Positions 1 to 6,210 of a stretch of DNA of 9,534 nucleotides are shown here, piece after piece. Numbering within the stretch: the stretch's first letter is position 1; each line of letters starts with the position of its first letter. The stretch is taken from positions 1-9,534 of the forward strand of contig OMRN01000106.1 of assembly GCA_900313265.1 (NCBI GenBank), given 5' to 3'. Made by a program: the position numbers and the translations under genes. The stretch is from an uncultured Lachnospiraceae bacterium. Its GTDB lineage: Bacteria > Bacillota > Clostridia > Lachnospirales > Lachnospiraceae. The notes beneath the pieces are model-generated. The model saw nothing but the letters and a program-made list of their open reading frames with translations, made no database searches and was not told the DNA's origin.

Positions 1-117
1 ATCAAGCCCCTCTCTCGGAATCTCTTTTAAGACATATTCCGGATTTCCGAAAGCAGCATGAATCGGTACGGAAAAACTGTGACCGAGTTTTTCACCGATT
101 AGGGCATAAGTTAACAT
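1..117 (-). CDS. aroE: Shikimate dehydrogenase, N-terminal part (cut by window edge)
   Basis: Only the first 39 codons lie in the window; the gene continues past base 1. The product would reduce 3-dehydroshikimate to shikimate with NADPH in the cytoplasm. The visible start reads MLTYALIGEKLGHSFSVPIH. This matches the family N-terminus, where the GxKLxHSxSPxIH motif binds shikimate (the paired Ser residues of HSFS). The family usually has Pro after the second Ser; here it is Val then Pro. The ATG at 115-117 overlaps the end of the chorismate synthase gene by 7 bases (ATGTTAA). A GGAGGG sequence at 127-132 lies inside the upstream gene, 9 bases before the start, which suggests translational coupling. 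Last visible gene of the leftward aromatic operon. Identity is fairly sure despite the short piece. Confidence 0.85.
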   Translation of the reverse strand, partial: MLTYALIGEKLGHSFSVPIHAAFGNPEYVLKEIPREGLD

Positions 118-1631
118 AACTTCTTTCCCTCCATGATTTCCTCTTCATAAAGGCAGGTTTCTTCAATCAGTTTCCGGTACACTTCCCGGACATGTTTTCC
201 TTTTTCTTCACCGGCTTTTTTCTCGACACTGTCTAAAACAATCTGCTCCCTTGCCGGATTCTTAACGGGTGTGCCCTCTTTTAATTTCTGCATGGCGATG
301 GAAGCCGCCACGTCCATACGTCTCGATAAAAGTTCCGAAACCTTCGCATCGATTGCATCGATTTCAAGGCGGAGAGCTCCGAGAGTTTCCTCTTTCTTTA
401 AACTTTCTTCTCCGGACCTCAGTTTGTCGTTTTCACCGTTCTCCCCGTTTTCTTCGTCTGCAAAGCGGTTGTCGTTTCCGCGGTATTCAAATGAATTCCC
501 CGCAGTCAGAATCAGCTCGGTTAAGGCAATTGCCGTTACCGCTTCCACGCAGGGCAGGGCTCTGGGAACAATGCAGGGATCGTGACGTCCTTTTAAGGAA
601 AGGGTTGTCTCGGTTAATTCTTTCATGTTCACGGTCTGCTGCTCTTTATAAATACTCGGCGTCGGTTTTATCGCCACGCGGAAAATAACCGGCATGCCGT
701 TTGATATGCCGCCCTGGATTCCGCCGGAATGATTCGTTTTTGTCGCCACTTTTCCGTCACGGATGATAAAGGGATCGTTGCATTCGCTTCCCTTCATTTC
801 GGAAACTTTGAATCCGCTTCCGAATTCGATTCCCTTCACTGCCGGGATTCCGAAAATATAATGAGAAAGAACGCTCTCCATGCTGTCGTATAAAGGCTCG
901 CCGATACCCGCTTTCAGACCGGTTACCGCACATTCGATGCTTCCGCCGACCGAATCGCCTTCCGCCGCGCAGGATGTCATCAGTTCCACTATTTTTGCGC
1001 CTTTTTCGACATTGATTACCGGAAAATCTTTTCCGATGCTTTCTTTATTTGGTTTACATAAATCAAATCCGTCATCTTCCACCGGACCAACCGATGAAAC
1101 ATGCCCGAAAATATCGATGCCGAGAGTGCGAAGATAATTCATGCATACCGCTCCGGCAAAACAAAGAGGCAGCGTCAGCCTTCCGGAAAACATTCCGCCG
1201 CCGCTCCGGTCTTTGCTGTCACCGTATTTTACATAAGAAGTGTAGTCCGCATGCGAAGGTCTCGGAATATATTTCATTTCCTCATAATCCGTCTTGCGGA
1301 CATTGCTGTTATAAAAAATCGCCGTTAAATCTTCCCCGGTCGTTTTCACAATTCCGGAAGAAATTCCTTCTTCTCCCGTTGTATTAACGGTTCCGGAAGA
1401 TGCCCCGTCTTCTCCGGCCGTCACACCGCACTTAATAAACGGTTTGTCGGCTTCCTGCCGTTTGGTGGAATAGGCATTCTGCCCGCCTTTTCTGCGGTCC
1501 AAAAAACGCTGCACCTCATCTAAATCAATGATAAGACCTTTCGGCAGCCCTTTTATGGTAATTCCGATTTCCGGCGAATGGGACTCACCCCAGACCGTAA
1601 TATTCAGTTTTTTTCCGATTGTGGATGGCAT
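111..1631 (-). CDS. aroC: Bifunctional chorismate synthase / AroQ chorismate mutase fusion
   Basis: 506 residues against about 350-390 for ordinary chorismate synthase. Residues 1 to about 388 are the synthase, which makes chorismate from EPSP using reduced FMN. Visible motifs are WGESHS (14-19), RPSHADYTSYVKYG (124-137), GGMFSGRLT (145-153) and GRHDPC (348-353). The first signature deviates slightly, with Ser after GESH where Gly or Cys is usual. Residues 73-98 hold a tandem 13-residue duplication. Residues 389-415 form an acidic linker containing ENG-ENG-END. Residues 416-500 are an AroQ-type mutase, converting chorismate to prephenate: R421, R438, K449, R461 and E462 sit at the spacings of E. 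coli R11, R28, K39, R51 and E52. N458 replaces D48, and a Glu (498) stands near the Q88 position. The catalytic set therefore looks intact. The gene overlaps upstream tyrA by 28 bases and downstream aroE by 7. The first Met precedes the usual STxGKxL start. The synthase call is certain; that the mutase is active is inferred. Confidence 0.95.
   Translation of the reverse strand: MPSTIGKKLNITVWGESHSPEIGITIKGLPKGLIIDLDEVQRFLDRRKGGQNAYSTKRQEADKPFIKCGVTAGEDGASSGTVNTTGEEGISSGIVKTTGEDLTAIFYNSNVRKTDYEEMKYIPRPSHADYTSYVKYGDSKDRSGGGMFSGRLTLPLCFAGAVCMNYLRTLGIDIFGHVSSVGPVEDDGFDLCKPNKESIGKDFPVINVEKGAKIVELMTSCAAEGDSVGGSIECAVTGLKAGIGEPLYDSMESVLSHYIFGIPAVKGIEFGSGFKVSEMKGSECNDPFIIRDGKVATKTNHSGGIQGGISNGMPVIFRVAIKPTPSIYKEQQTVNMKELTETTLSLKGRHDPCIVPRALPCVEAVTAIALTELILTAGNSFEYRGNDNRFADEENGENGENDKLRSGEESLKKEETLGALRLEIDAIDAKVSELLSRRMDVAASIAMQKLKEGTPVKNPAREQIVLDSVEKKAGEEKGKHVREVYRKLIEETCLYEEEIMEGKKLC
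127..132 (-). promoter_or_regulatory. Ribosome binding site of aroE inside aroC
   Basis: GGAGGG on the minus strand, 9 bases before the aroE ATG and inside the last codons of the chorismate synthase-mutase gene. It supports the aroE start and coupling of the two genes. Confidence 0.7.
1338..1415 (-). repeat. Two tandem 39-bp units inside aroC
   Basis: Two adjacent in-frame 39-base units encode GEDGASSGTVNTT and GEEGISSGIVKTT (residues 73-98). By hand alignment 28 of 39 bases match. The units span the place where synthases normally carry one SGxxxGKTTGTPI-type loop. The preceding CGVTAGED looks like a more worn third copy. The divergence suggests an old duplication rather than a recent slip. 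Confidence 0.85.
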
Positions 1632-2596
1632 ATTGATTTCGCCTGCTCCTCTTTTTCCATATCTTCCGTCTTGGCTATTCTTCCGTCGCGGAGAAGTTTA
1701 CATAACATTTCTTCATCCCGGCTTTCCAATGCATCGCAGTATTCCTGAAGATGCCCCATTAATTCTTCCAGTTCATCTAAAAGCGCATCCCTGTTTTCCA
1801 AAAACAGTTCCGTCCACATATGCTCGTTTAAAAATGCCACACGGGTTAAATCCTTAAAACTTCCGGCCGAGAAGCCGTAACGCTCTTTGCAGGTTTCGTT
1901 TTTAATATAGGCATTCGAAACCACATGCGCCATCTGGGACGTATAGGCAATCACGCGGTCATGCTCATCGGGCGTGCTCTCTTTTACAAAGCCGAATCCG
2001 AGTTTTAATATAAAATCCTTTAAGGAAGCATAGGCCTCATTGTAAGATGCCTGATAATCATCCGTGGATACCGAAGTACGATATTCCGTATTCTCCGTTT
2101 TATCTCCTGCCTTCCGCCCGGCTTTTGAAGAATCATTTTCCTCATTGTTAAGTTTACATAAAATCATACTGGCATTATTGAACATTCCGTCAAAAGAATA
2201 GGAATATCCGGATTTTTCAATCCCTGCCATCGGATGTCCGCCGATAAAAATAACGCCATTTTGTTTACATAACTCATACAAGGCATCGCAGATCTTCCGC
2301 TTGGTACCGCAGCAGTCCACTATCACCGCCCCTTTTTTGATGTCCGCAAGATGCGTTTTTACGAATTCAATACAGGTATCGGGATAGAGACACAGAATGA
2401 ACAAATCCATCTCGTTAATCGGCGCATCAATCTCTAAAATCCCGTTAATTGCGCCCTCTGCTTTCGCATCCTCACATACCTTTACGGTACGGTTATATCC
2501 GTACACTCTTCTTTCGGTGCGATTCGTAATTGTTTTGCACATGGATCCGCCGATGAGTCCGAGACCCACTACAGCCACATTTTTAAACTCCGTCAT
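1604..2596 (-). CDS. tyrA: Prephenate dehydrogenase (TyrA)
   Basis: Oxidatively decarboxylates prephenate to 4-hydroxyphenylpyruvate, the tyrosine branch, with a nicotinamide cofactor. Residues 7-18 carry the Rossmann motif VAVVGLGLIGGS. GGHPMAG (119-125), EHDRVIAYTSQMAHV (211-225) and SAGSFKDLTRVA (243-254) are the family blocks around the active site. 330 residues, somewhat long. The excess is a hydrophilic, Ser/Lys/Glu/Asp-rich stretch at about 150-187 and a charged C-terminal tail. I see no ACT domain, so feedback by tyrosine through such a domain is not expected. The ATG at 2594-2596 has GGGAG at 2605-2609, 8 bases upstream. The gene starts 15 bases after the membrane protein gene and its tail overlaps the aroC start by 28 bases. 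The mutase fused to AroC makes its substrate, so the two products act in sequence. Confidence 0.95.
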   Translation of the reverse strand: MTEFKNVAVVGLGLIGGSMCKTITNRTERRVYGYNRTVKVCEDAKAEGAINGILEIDAPINEMDLFILCLYPDTCIEFVKTHLADIKKGAVIVDCCGTKRKICDALYELCKQNGVIFIGGHPMAGIEKSGYSYSFDGMFNNASMILCKLNNEENDSSKAGRKAGDKTENTEYRTSVSTDDYQASYNEAYASLKDFILKLGFGFVKESTPDEHDRVIAYTSQMAHVVSNAYIKNETCKERYGFSAGSFKDLTRVAFLNEHMWTELFLENRDALLDELEELMGHLQEYCDALESRDEEMLCKLLRDGRIAKTEDMEKEEQAKSICHPQSEKN

Positions 2597-2611
2597 TCAT
2601 TTGCTCCCGTG

Positions 2612-3703
2612 TTACTGCAGTTTCATATCGCCGTCTTTAATCCAGCCGGCCTTACGCATGATAAGCGAAATCACGAAGGATAATACACCCGGAAGGATAA
2701 AGCATAAAAGTGCAATTTCCAAAAGTGCCATTGCCGGGGAAAGTCCGACTTCCGGCGAAGTTAATGTCGTATAAGCATTAATCGGTCCGACAAGTCCGGC
2801 CGTTCCCATTCCGGATCCGGTTGCGTTGTTCTGGAAGTGGAAAACCATCGTGGATACCGGTCCCAAAATCGCACTGGAAATAATGGCCGGGAGCCAGATA
2901 ACCGGCTTCTTAACAATATTCGGCATCTGAAGCATGCTCGTACCGATTCCCTGTGCAAAAAGTCCGTTCCATTTATTATCCTTAAAGCTGGCAACCGCAA
3001 ATCCAATCATGTTGGCACAGCATCCGACCGTAGCCGCTCCCGCGGGAATTCCGCCGAGGTTTAAGATAACGCCGATGGCCGCCGAGGAAATCGGCAGTGT
3101 AAGCGCCATACCCATAACAACGGAAATTAAGATACCCATGACAAACGGTACCTGTTCCGTAGAATAAGCGATAAAATTGGAAATGGCAGTCATCATGGTA
3201 GCAACCGGTTTTCCGATTAACAGTCCGATTGTCGCACCCGAAAGGATACATGCAAGCGGAGTTAAGAGAATATCCAGTTTGGTTTTTCCGGCTACCAGAC
3301 GGCCGATATAAATCGTCACCATGGCTGCAATGAATGCGCCCAGCGGTTCTCCCGGTCCGGCAAGCGTAATGACACCTTCCGTTAAGACCGTTCCCGCAAT
3401 CATTTTTGATGCAAATGCACCAATCATTCCCGTTACCGCAGCGGATGCCAGAGTTAACGGTTTTGCTTTTAACTTGACGGCGGCACCGATTCCGATACCC
3501 GCACCGGTTACGGCCTGGGCGATTTTTCCGATTAAGAAAATCATGCCTCCGATAAACGACCAGAACGGATTATTAATCCCGGAAATCCAGGTCCCAATCT
3601 GTGCGATAATCGTTCCGATAATCAGTGTTGCAAAAAGACCCGTTGCCATTCCGCCGAGTCCGTCAATAAAAATTTCCGTAAGTACTTCTTTAAACTTTTT
3701 CAT
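2612..3703 (-). CDS. Orphan PTS EIIC_2-type (PfoR-like) membrane protein
   Basis: 363 residues, very hydrophobic, with roughly nine or ten membrane segments. The Gly-rich motif GSGMGTAGLVGPI (296-308) and the N-terminal block GLFATLIIGTIIAQIG (22-37) recall the Pfam EIIC_2 family, whose members include the clostridial PfoR protein. No EIIA, EIIB, HPr or sugar-metabolism gene is visible nearby, so a phosphotransferase role is unsupported. EIIC_2 proteins commonly stand alone and their substrates are mostly unknown to me. It is the first gene of the operon with tyrA, aroC and aroE, 15 bases before tyrA. This suggests a link to aromatic compounds, either as transporter or regulator; that is inference from context only. 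The start has AAGGAGG at 3709-3715, 5 bases upstream. Family assignment is by memory of motifs and is moderately sure. Confidence 0.75.
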   Translation of the reverse strand: MKKFKEVLTEIFIDGLGGMATGLFATLIIGTIIAQIGTWISGINNPFWSFIGGMIFLIGKIAQAVTGAGIGIGAAVKLKAKPLTLASAAVTGMIGAFASKMIAGTVLTEGVITLAGPGEPLGAFIAAMVTIYIGRLVAGKTKLDILLTPLACILSGATIGLLIGKPVATMMTAISNFIAYSTEQVPFVMGILISVVMGMALTLPISSAAIGVILNLGGIPAGAATVGCCANMIGFAVASFKDNKWNGLFAQGIGTSMLQMPNIVKKPVIWLPAIISSAILGPVSTMVFHFQNNATGSGMGTAGLVGPINAYTTLTSPEVGLSPAMALLEIALLCFILPGVLSFVISLIMRKAGWIKDGDMKLQ

Positions 3704-3758
3704 TCCATCCTCCTTATATTATCCCGCCCCTAAATATCCTTAGAAAGCACCGATAATA

Positions 3759-3775
3759 TCACAGTCCATCTGTGA
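3759..3775. promoter_or_regulatory. Operator-like palindrome over the operon start site
   Basis: TCACAGtccatCTGTGA: perfect 6-base arms around 5 bases. It begins at the last base of the -10 box and covers the expected transcription start of the leftward operon. A second inverted repeat flanks the -35 box: AAAACGG at 3788-3794 and CCGTTTT at 3815-3821. The position fits a repressor site; the regulator is unknown. Confidence 0.45.
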
Positions 3776-3803
3776 AAATAGCACAATAAAACGGTAATGT
3801 CAA
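3775..3803 (-). promoter_or_regulatory. Promoter of the EIIC_2-tyrA-aroC-aroE operon
   Basis: TTGACA (3798-3803), 17 bases, TATTTT (3775-3780), reading leftwards. The -35 box is perfect for sigma-A. Transcription would start near 3768, giving a leader of about 65 bases before the ATG. Confidence 0.8.
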
Positions 3804-3896
3804 AAAGCACCACGCCGTTTTTTCTCTTACTATATGTAATTTTTCGTCAAAAATGACCTCTCTTTGTGTATTCTTCCAAAAAATATTCAATTTTTA

Positions 3897-3942
3897 TTTA
3901 CTTTTTCGTTAATTTGTGCTATCATCATTTCTGTTGTATAAA
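3897..3942 (+). promoter_or_regulatory. Candidate promoter(s) of the cold-shock gene
   Basis: Two overlapping candidates read rightwards: TTTACT (3897-3902), 17 bases, TATCAT (3920-3925); and TTGTGC (3914-3919), 17 bases, TATAAA (3937-3942). The first matches the consensus slightly better overall. Leaders would be about 45 or 28 bases, without the long leader known for E. coli cspA. Confidence 0.5.
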
Positions 3943-3976
3943 CTGTAACACAATATTATTTGGAGGTAATTGTTTC

Positions 3977-4177
3977 ATGAACAAGGGTACAGTTAAGTGG
4001 TTTAATAACCAGAAAGGTTACGGTTTCATTTCCGACGAATCAGGAAATGATGTTTTCGTTCACTTCACCGGAATCGTTGGCGACGGCTTCAAGAGCTTAG
4101 AAGAAGGCGCTGCTGTTGAGTTCGAAGTAGTTAACGGAGAAAAAGGACCTCAGGCAGTAAACGTAACCAAGTTATAA
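3977..4177 (+). CDS. Cold-shock protein, CspA/CspB family
   Basis: 66 residues, the usual length for this single-domain OB-fold protein that binds single-stranded RNA and DNA and acts as an RNA chaperone. RNP1 is KGYGFI (13-18) and RNP2 is VFVHF (26-30). The start [10 protein letters not shown] is typical. The reading frame is open further upstream to 3866, but the Met at 3977 is chosen because GGAGG at 3962-3966 lies 10 bases before it and the upstream residues resemble no Csp. It is transcribed divergently from the aromatic operon and appears monocistronic. Which csp paralogue it is cannot be told from the sequence. Confidence 0.96.
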   Translation: MNKGTVKWFNNQKGYGFISDESGNDVFVHFTGIVGDGFKSLEEGAAVEFEVVNGEKGPQAVNVTKL

Positions 4178-4300
4178 TTAATCATTTTGACACGTGCCTT
4201 TTCTTTTGCGAATTTCATATAGATGGCATTCACACGGAAATTGGTATTATTAATTGATTAAGTATTACAAGCACTACGTTAAACCGAAAAAAAGATTCAA

Positions 4301-4330
4301 AAAAGGGATATGCGGATGCATATCTCTTTT
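4301..4330 (-). terminator. Hairpin terminator, best for leftward hisA transcripts
   Basis: Arms 4301-4313 and 4318-4330 pair over 13 bp with one G-U, around a GGAT loop. On the minus strand the stem ends in TTTTTT followed shortly by another T-run, about 60 bases after the hisA stop. On the plus strand TTTTCTT follows, so it may also stop csp transcripts, about 125 bases after that gene. The 214 bases between csp and hisA hold no gene that I can support. Confidence 0.75.
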
Positions 4331-4391
4331 CTTGTATCATAGAACCGGCAGTCGGCTGCCGCAAAGTACAAAATGCTCTTTCACCAAAAAC

Positions 4392-5165
4392 CTACCGGGT
4401 CATCCGACAGATCTCCTCAAACGAAAGATACCCGCCGAATAAATCAAGCGCACTTCCGATGGTCACATGAATCCGGTCCTCTCCCATTTCCTTAAGCCGC
4501 CTTATATCATCAAGGGAATGAACTCCGCCGGCATAGGTTACCGGTTTTGCGGTACCGCCTTTCAAAATCCGGATTAACGGCTCGTCAATTCCCGCCGCCG
4601 ATCCTTCGACATCCACCGCATGAATTAAGAATTCATCACAGTACCTGCCGAGGCTTTCAAAAAGCGAAGCCGACAATACCGCTTCCGTCTTCGTCTGCCA
4701 GCGATCCGTCATAATATGATATCCGTCTTCATAGCACTTCGCACTTAAATCAAACACCAGTCTTTCGGGTAAAACCGCTTTGCCTAAGCGTTCGATTCGC
4801 GAAAACGACAGTTCTCCTTTTTCAAACAATGCGGAAGTGACAATTACATGAGAGGCACCGTTTTCAAGAAAGAACTCCGCATTCTCCTCGTTAATTCCTC
4901 CACCGATCTGCATACCTCCGGGATAAGCTTTCAAAGCCTTTACCGCTTCCGCTCTCGTTGCCTCATAGTAAGGAGAATCCTTGGCGTTAAGCATAATGAT
5001 ATGACCGCCCTTTAACCCGTGCTCCTTGTAAAGTGCCGCATAATATTCCGCCCCTTTTTCAGAGACAAAATTCTCCTTCGCAGAGTCCGACGCATCCTTA
5101 AGCGTCGCTCCGACAATCTGCTTCACTCTTCCGTTGTGTATATCGATACATGGTCTGAACTGCAT
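4392..5165 (-). CDS. hisA: Eukaryotic-type HisA (ProFAR isomerase)
   Basis: 257 residues. Isomerises ProFAR to PRFAR in histidine synthesis, with a TIM-barrel fold. The sequence follows the fungal/plant HIS6-type pattern rather than usual bacterial HisA: FRPCIDIH (3-10), VKQIVG (14-19), GLKGGHIIML (50-59), GGMQIGGGIN (83-92), CDEFLIHAVDVEG (176-188), PVTYAGG (208-214) and IGSALDLFGG (236-245). D8 and D139 (in VFDLS) are the likely acid/base aspartates; QIGGGI and the IGSALD block are the two phosphate sites. The start has AAGGA 9 bases upstream. It is separated from other his genes and follows dapB by 89 bases, with a promoter candidate in that gap. Bacterial homologues of this type are known in some Clostridia. 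Confidence 0.93.
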   Translation of the reverse strand: MQFRPCIDIHNGRVKQIVGATLKDASDSAKENFVSEKGAEYYAALYKEHGLKGGHIIMLNAKDSPYYEATRAEAVKALKAYPGGMQIGGGINEENAEFFLENGASHVIVTSALFEKGELSFSRIERLGKAVLPERLVFDLSAKCYEDGYHIMTDRWQTKTEAVLSASLFESLGRYCDEFLIHAVDVEGSAAGIDEPLIRILKGGTAKPVTYAGGVHSLDDIRRLKEMGEDRIHVTIGSALDLFGGYLSFEEICRMTR

Positions 5166-5186
5166 GCTTCGTCCTTCACATTTTCA

Positions 5187-5215
5187 ATTATATTTCCTCG
5201 AGCAAACGACAGCAA
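5187..5215 (-). promoter_or_regulatory. Candidate hisA promoter
   Basis: TTGCTG (5210-5215), 17 bases, TATAAT (5187-5192), reading leftwards. The -10 box is perfect; the -35 box has only TTG. The leader would be short, about 15-20 bases. The -35 box overlaps the right edge of a hairpin. Confidence 0.55.
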
Positions 5216-5256
5216 TAATTCAAATTATTTGCCTGTCGTGAAGCGAGCCAATAACT
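5197..5256 (+). repeat. Intergenic element, copy A, with internal hairpin
   Basis: Contains CTCGAGCAA (5197-5205), a hairpin with arms ACGACAG and CTGTCGT (5206-5212, 5233-5239) whose interior CAATAATT/AATTATTTG pairs further with bulges, then GAAGCGAGCCAATAACT (5240-5256), which runs into the dapB stop codon. The outer parts recur at 9012-9041 on the other strand. No good T-run follows on either side, so it is a poor terminator. Confidence 0.45.
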
Positions 5257-6010
5257 ATGCAATGACATCCTGCATGTCGTATAGACCGGGTCCTTTGCCG
5301 GCAAGGAATGCCGCAGCGGAAACCGCTCCTCTTCCGAACAGCGCTCTCGAATACGCCGTATGGGAGAAGGTGATGACCTCATCCTGTCCGGCAAAAATCA
5401 CATCATGTTCTCCGACAATGCTGCCGCCGCGAACCGCGGAAATGCCGATTTCATTTTCGTCTCTTTTGGCTCTTCTGGTGGAACGGTCGTATACGTAAGT
5501 GTATTTTCCGTCCGATGCATTATTAATCGAATCGGCCAGTGCAAGCGCGGTTCCGCTCGGTGCATCAAGTTTCCGGTTATGATGTTTTTCCACGATTTCA
5601 ATATCGAAGCCCGCATCCGCAAGTACTCCGGTCGCTTCTTTTAACAGTTTGATAATCAAATTGATGCCAAGAGACATGTTGGCGCTTTTTAATACCGCAA
5701 CTTTTTTGGATGTCTCTTCCACCTTCAAAAGCTGTTCTTCCGAAAGTCCGGTGGAACATAATACAACCGGCGTTCCGGTCTTTGCACAGTAGTCTAAAAG
5801 ATCGTTTGTTACCGATGCATTGGAAAAATCAATCACAACGTCCGCTGCAACATCGCACTCGTCGAATTTTGCAAAAACCGGATAAGTATTGGGAATCTCC
5901 TGATATGTATCGATTCCCGCAACAATCTGCATATCCTTCTCTCTTGCGATAATATCGTTGATTACTCTTCCCATATGGCCGTTACAGCCGCACATAATAA
6001 CTTTAACCAT
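5255..6010 (-). CDS. dapB: 4-hydroxy-tetrahydrodipicolinate reductase (DapB)
   Basis: 251 residues, the usual length for the shorter DapB group. Reduces the DapA product to tetrahydrodipicolinate with NAD(P)H on the way to diaminopimelate and lysine. The cofactor loop is CGCNGHMGR (7-15). VIDFSNAS (59-66) and PVVLCSTGLS (81-90) follow. The substrate block EKHHNRKLDAPSGTA (141-155) holds the catalytic His pair (143-144) and Lys 147. The C-terminal FLAGKGPGLYDMQDV is typical. AAAGGAG lies 9 bases before the ATG. It follows dapA on the same strand after a 200-base spacer with a hairpin, so the two may be cotranscribed with partial termination or processing. Confidence 0.97.
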   Translation of the reverse strand: MVKVIMCGCNGHMGRVINDIIAREKDMQIVAGIDTYQEIPNTYPVFAKFDECDVAADVVIDFSNASVTNDLLDYCAKTGTPVVLCSTGLSEEQLLKVEETSKKVAVLKSANMSLGINLIIKLLKEATGVLADAGFDIEIVEKHHNRKLDAPSGTALALADSINNASDGKYTYVYDRSTRRAKRDENEIGISAVRGGSIVGEHDVIFAGQDEVITFSHTAYSRALFGRGAVSAAAFLAGKGPGLYDMQDVIA

Positions 6011-6090
6011 CCCTTTACACTCCTTTCGATTCCGTTTTTTACTTTTTTGCTTTTTGCTTTTTCTTTTATTCTTTACTTTCTCTTTTTAAG

Positions 6091-6120
6091 AAAGGCACTC
6101 TCACGAATGAAAGTGCCTTT
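6091..6120 (-). terminator. Hairpin between dapA and dapB (weak terminator or processing site)
   Basis: Arms AAAGGCACT (6091-6099) and AGTGCCTTT (6112-6120) pair perfectly. They continue after one mismatch with TCA/TGA around a CGAA loop. Leftwards it is followed by TTTCTT then A-rich sequence, a weak T-tract. It lies about 90 bases after the dapA stop and 80 before dapB. Confidence 0.5.
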
Positions 6121-6210
6121 TATCTTTTCCATATTACCGTCCGTTTTCGCAGGCACCCGTTTAAAGATACCCTCCGGACTAATCTAAATTTTTCTCCGTC
6201 AATCTCCCGA

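Noticed and set aside
1053..2272. TGTAAA/TTTACA words read as TyrR boxes
   Set aside because: They lack the paired half-sites, lie inside genes, and TyrR is a proteobacterial regulator.
2761..3251. Open frames overlapping the EIIC_2-like gene in other frames
   Set aside because: Shadows of a long, well-supported membrane protein gene; no start signals or family resemblance.
3866..3976. N-terminal extension of the cold-shock protein from an earlier in-frame ATG
   Set aside because: It covers the promoter candidates and the ribosome binding site at 3962-3966, and the extra residues resemble no Csp.
4346..4361. CGGCAG-tcgg-CTGCCG hairpin considered as the hisA terminator
   Set aside because: Only 6 bp and no T-run on either strand; the 4301-4330 hairpin is much better.
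4254..4442. Small rightward open frame of 62 codons
   Set aside because: It runs across the terminator hairpin and into the end of hisA, with no ribosome binding site or recognisable product.
6073..6156. Short leftward frame (GTG or ATG start, up to 27 codons) in the dapA-dapB spacer, downstream of a GGAGG at 6171-6175
   Set aside because: The GGAGG is 14 bases from the GTG, too far to be convincing, and the frame reads through the hairpin. A leader peptide is not excluded but not supported.
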